Shown piece after piece: positions 61,526 to 64,000 of a stretch of DNA of 64,000 nt. The stretch's first letter is position 1. Each line of letters starts with the position of its first letter. Origin of the DNA: Streptomyces sp. HUAS CB01 (GTDB lineage: Bacteria > Actinomycetota > Actinomycetes > Streptomycetales > Streptomycetaceae); the NCBI RefSeq assembly GCF_030406905.1, contig NZ_CP129137.1:496001-560000 (forward strand), written 5' to 3'. Position numbers and translations under genes: made by a program. The notes below the pieces were generated by a model. It saw nothing but the letters and a program-made list of their open reading frames with translations, was not told the origin of the DNA and made no database searches.

Positions 61526-63262
61526 TCAGCCGTCGGCGTGCAGCGGTACGGACCAGACCAGCCGGGTGCCGCCCGCGATGCCGCGGGTCGCGACGAGCTC
61601 GCCGGACAGCCTCTCGGCGCGTTCGGCCATGTTGCGCAGTCCGCTGCGGCGCCCGTGCGGGGTGATGCCGATGCCGTCGTCGGTCACGGTCACGGACATC
61701 CGGTCGGCACGCGTCGCGACGGTGACCTCCGCCCGCGAAGCCCGGGCGTGGCGGGCGACGTTCGCCAGGGCCTCGCCGAGCACCGCCACGGCCTCGTCGG
61801 CGACCCGGCGCGGCACCTCGGTGTCGATGAGGCCCTCCATGCGCAGTGCGGGGGCGAAGCCGAGGACCGGGGTGGCTTCCTCGACGGCCCGTACGGCGCG
61901 CGCCCGGAGGCCCGGCAGCACACCGGTGGCCTCGTGCTCGCGCAGTCCGAAGATCGTGGAACGGATGATCTTGATCGTGGAGTCGAGGTCGTCGATGGCG
62001 CGCTCCAGCCGCTCGGCAGCAACCGGATGGTCCACGAAGCGCCGGGCGCTCTGGAGCGTCATCCCCGTCGCGAAGAGCCGCTGGATGGCGAGGTCGTGCA
62101 GGTCCCGGGCGATACGGTCCCGGTCGGCGAGCAGGCTCACCTGCTCGGCGTCGCGGCGCCGGTCGGCCAGTTCCATGGCGAGGGCCGCCTGCCCGGCGAA
62201 CCCGGACAGCGGCGCGGTCTCGGTGTCGCCGAACGCGGCCCGGCCCGAGCTGCGGGCCAGCATCAGCACGCCGCGCAGCTTCTCCGGGGCGCCCACCAGC
62301 ACCGCCATCACCGCGCCGAAGTCCTTCCAGCGTTCCGGCCGGAACGTGACCCGGGGGTCGTCCGCCGCGTCCGGCGTGGTGATCATGCCGTGCTCGCTGA
62401 GCAGCGCCGCCCTGGCGAGCGTGCCCTCGCCGCTCGGCAGTACGACGCCGAGATGGCGCTCGGCGCCCTCGCCGTGCGCGAGGGCGCAGCGCAGGTTCCC
62501 GTCCGGTTCGGTGAGATAGACGAGCCCGAGGTCGGCGCAGGAGATCCGTCGGGCCCGGTCGAGCATCATCTCCAGCACCTCGGACTCCGAGGCACCGGAA
62601 AGCAGTGCGCTGGTGCACTCGGCGCTCGCGGCGAGCCACTGCTCGCGGGAGCGGGTCTCCTCGAACAGCCGGGCGTTCTCGATGGCGATTCCGGCCGCGA
62701 CGGCGAGCGTCGACAGGACCGCTTCGTCCTCGTCGTCGAAGGACGCACCACCGCGCTTCCCGGTGAGGTAGAGGTTTCCGAACACCTCGTCGCGCACCCT
62801 GATGGGGACGCCGAGGAACGAGTGCTCGGAGGGGTGGTGCCCGGGGAAGCCGGAGGACGCCTCGTGGTCGGCGAGTTCGGCGAGCCGGAGCGGCGCGGGA
62901 TGCCGGACGAGCTCACCGAGGAGTCCGTGTCCGGAGGGCAGGTCCCTGATCCGTCCACGCAGTTCGTCGCTGATCCCCACGGGCAGGAACTGCGACAGGC
63001 GCTTGTCGCCCCCGATCACGCCGAGGGCCCCGTACTCGGCGTCGACGAGGACGACGGCCGCTCCGACGATCTCCCGCAGCACCTGCGACAGGTCCAGCCC
63101 GCGGCCCACCGAGAGCACGGCCTCCAGCAGGCCGTTGAGCCTGTCCCTGGTGCCGCGCACCTCGTCGATGCGCACCTGGAGCTCTTCGAGCAGTTCGTCG
63201 AACCTCAGTCGCGGGATCCGGCCCCCGCTCGGGACCGCTCCGCTCCGGATGTCCCCGCCCAT
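61526..63262 (-). CDS. osdK: Two-GAF-domain sensor histidine kinase, DevS/OsdK type
   Basis: A 578-residue kinase. GAF-A (about 60-200) contains DAEYGALGVIGGDKRLSQFL and GFPGHHPSEHSFLGVPIRV; the His residues at 142, 143 and 147 include candidates for the haem ligand of DevS/DosT. GAF-B (about 220-370) follows. The H-box is RDRIARDLHDLAIQRLFATG (His389), then the GHKL ATPase with EALANVARHARAS, VTDDGIGI and SGLRNMAERAERL. There are no membrane segments, so it is cytoplasmic. It is convergent with osdR, separated by a helicase remnant. It probably senses oxygen, NO or CO. GGAGGTGTC precedes the ATG at 63262. Confidence 0.92.
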   Translation of the reverse strand: MGGDIRSGAVPSGGRIPRLRFDELLEELQVRIDEVRGTRDRLNGLLEAVLSVGRGLDLSQVLREIVGAAVVLVDAEYGALGVIGGDKRLSQFLPVGISDELRGRIRDLPSGHGLLGELVRHPAPLRLAELADHEASSGFPGHHPSEHSFLGVPIRVRDEVFGNLYLTGKRGGASFDDEDEAVLSTLAVAAGIAIENARLFEETRSREQWLAASAECTSALLSGASESEVLEMMLDRARRISCADLGLVYLTEPDGNLRCALAHGEGAERHLGVVLPSGEGTLARAALLSEHGMITTPDAADDPRVTFRPERWKDFGAVMAVLVGAPEKLRGVLMLARSSGRAAFGDTETAPLSGFAGQAALAMELADRRRDAEQVSLLADRDRIARDLHDLAIQRLFATGMTLQSARRFVDHPVAAERLERAIDDLDSTIKIIRSTIFGLREHEATGVLPGLRARAVRAVEEATPVLGFAPALRMEGLIDTEVPRRVADEAVAVLGEALANVARHARASRAEVTVATRADRMSVTVTDDGIGITPHGRRSGLRNMAERAERLSGELVATRGIAGGTRLVWSVPLHADG

Positions 63263-63638
63263 GACACCTCCGCCGGTGTCGAACGGTCATGACGCGCTAC
63301 GCGCAGTTCTCACGGTAGCCCGGCGGAGGTGGAGGTGCGCGGGCGGCGGGAGCGCGTACGGAACGGTGGCCCGAGCCACCGGGGCCCCTCGTGCCGGTCC
63401 CCTGCCGCACACGGAAGGCGGAAAGGGCTCATCCACTTCTCGTGGATCCTGATTGCGCGGTGAGCGTTCCGACCGCTTCTCCGCGTCCTCTGCAGAAGCC
63501 CTTTCCGTCCCTTCCATGGAATCACCGGCCGGCGGGTCCCGCCAGGGCCCGACGGTCCCGATCGCCCCGGCACGGTCCGGGTACCCGCAGTGCGGGGCTC
63601 CGCCGGGCGGGCGGACCCGGCCTCACAGGGCAGTACGC
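63263..63638. other. Upstream region of the sensor kinase
   Basis: About 375 bases with no supported gene. It contains a small hairpin ATCCAC-TTCTC-GTGGAT at 63431-63447 in an AT-richer pocket, the candidate kinase promoter, and the GGGCCC-GAC-GGTCCC palindrome at 63545-63559. Confidence 0.45.
63545..63559. promoter_or_regulatory. Palindrome GGGCCC-GAC-GGTCCC, candidate DevR/OsdR box
   Basis: It has the same 15-base form as the sites at 23989 and 28070. It lies 283 bases upstream of the sensor kinase start and 80 bases beyond the DUF1876 stop. It is preceded by an overlapping GGCGGGTCCCGCC palindrome. If it is a binding site, it suggests autoregulation of the kinase. Confidence 0.4.
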
Positions 63639-63929
63639 CTAGGCCGAGGGCCAGCCGTAGGGAGCGGCGACGGTGCTCTCCGGCCCGGCGCCCACCGCCT
63701 CCAGGTCCTGGTCGGCCACCCGCATCAGTTGCCGGGCGAGGTCGGTCATGGCCCGGCTCGCCGCGAGCTCGTCGCCGATCTCGGGCACGTCCACGTCCTG
63801 CGGGTTGCAGCGCGCGGTCCCGCGGCCGGTGAGCTTCGACGTGCCGGTGTCCAGTTCCATCCTGGCCCTGGTCGTACCGTCCTCCTCGGACAGGTACATC
63901 CGGACCTTCCATTCGAGCGCCCGTGTCAT
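63639..63929 (-). CDS. DUF1876 (dsRBD-fold) protein, Rv1738/Rv2632c-like
   Basis: A 96-residue protein of the DUF1876 family. It begins ALEWKVRMYLSEEDGTTRAR, has LTGRGTARCNPQDVDVPEIG in the middle and a helix AMTDLARQLMRVADQDLEAV. Rv1738, one of the most strongly hypoxia-induced mycobacterial genes, has this fold and resembles a ribosome hibernation factor; a role in translation arrest is therefore possible but unproven here. The gene lies upstream of the kinase on the same strand, another member of the dormancy gene set. Confidence 0.9.
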   Translation of the reverse strand: MTRALEWKVRMYLSEEDGTTRARMELDTGTSKLTGRGTARCNPQDVDVPEIGDELAASRAMTDLARQLMRVADQDLEAVGAGPESTVAAPYGWPSA

Positions 63930-64000
63930 CGCGTACCTCCTCGCCCGCGTCCGGGCCGCACCGCCCGCCCCGGCACCCTCCGGGCCGCAGCGCCACCGCC

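Overview
The window is chromosomal DNA from a very GC-rich, gene-dense actinobacterium, almost certainly a Streptomyces or close relative. The signs are roughly 70 percent or higher GC, third codon positions nearly all G or C, GTG/TTG starts, Tat and lipoprotein leaders of Streptomyces type, and paralogue-rich stress genes. No rRNA, tRNA, CRISPR array, phage or intact insertion sequence was seen. Family names come from remembered motifs and gene order; no database search was run.

Left part (1-22.8 kb), ordinary metabolism. The kbl-tdh threonine-degradation pair is followed by an alpha/beta hydrolase, a phenylacetate-CoA-ligase-like gene behind a perfect 18-bp inverted repeat, two small conserved proteins, an acyl-CoA synthetase, a ChaA-type antiporter, and a coupled acyl-CoA synthetase/nitronate-monooxygenase pair. 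Next come a serine hydrolase whose Tat leader lies in another reading frame, a quinone reductase divergent from an AraC/GlxA regulator, a CrtI-like oxidoreductase, a DUF2252 protein, a Ser/Thr kinase with TPR repeats and an MpaB/DUF2236 protein.

Middle part (22.8-53.5 kb), a stress and dormancy island. Its gene content matches the mycobacterial DosR (DevR) regulon and the Streptomyces OsdR region: CBS-BON protein, three tandem universal stress proteins, an Acg/Rv3131-like nitroreductase, an Rv1733c-like membrane protein, PPK2, a SulP transporter, an acetate-kinase-like protein and Hsp20. A second complete chaperone operon runs on the minus strand: dnaK-grpE-cbpA-cbpM-clpB-trx-(cNMP/MFS chimera)-hsp20. 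The island also holds a UBP-type zinc finger coupled to a cNMP/FAD-reductase fusion, and several decayed genes (SHOCT protein, a BON protein with paired frameshifts, a FUSC-like exporter, dnaK and thioredoxin fragments).

Right part (53.5-64 kb). A PucR-type regulator, an acyl-CoA dehydrogenase and a Tat-exported beta-propeller protein come first. They are followed by a hydrogenase-maturation-protease-like protein, a NarL/DevR-type response regulator, a helicase remnant, a convergent two-GAF sensor kinase of DevS/OsdK type, and a DUF1876 (Rv1738-like) protein. The two-component pair is the natural candidate controller of the middle island. GGGCC/GGTCCC-type palindromes between island genes are candidate binding sites.

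Most notable: a cyclic-nucleotide-binding domain fused to half of an MFS transporter and expressed inside a chaperone operon, its full-length cNMP/FAD-reductase relative coupled to a UBP zinc finger, and the unusual number of genes caught in the middle of decay or frameshift compensation.
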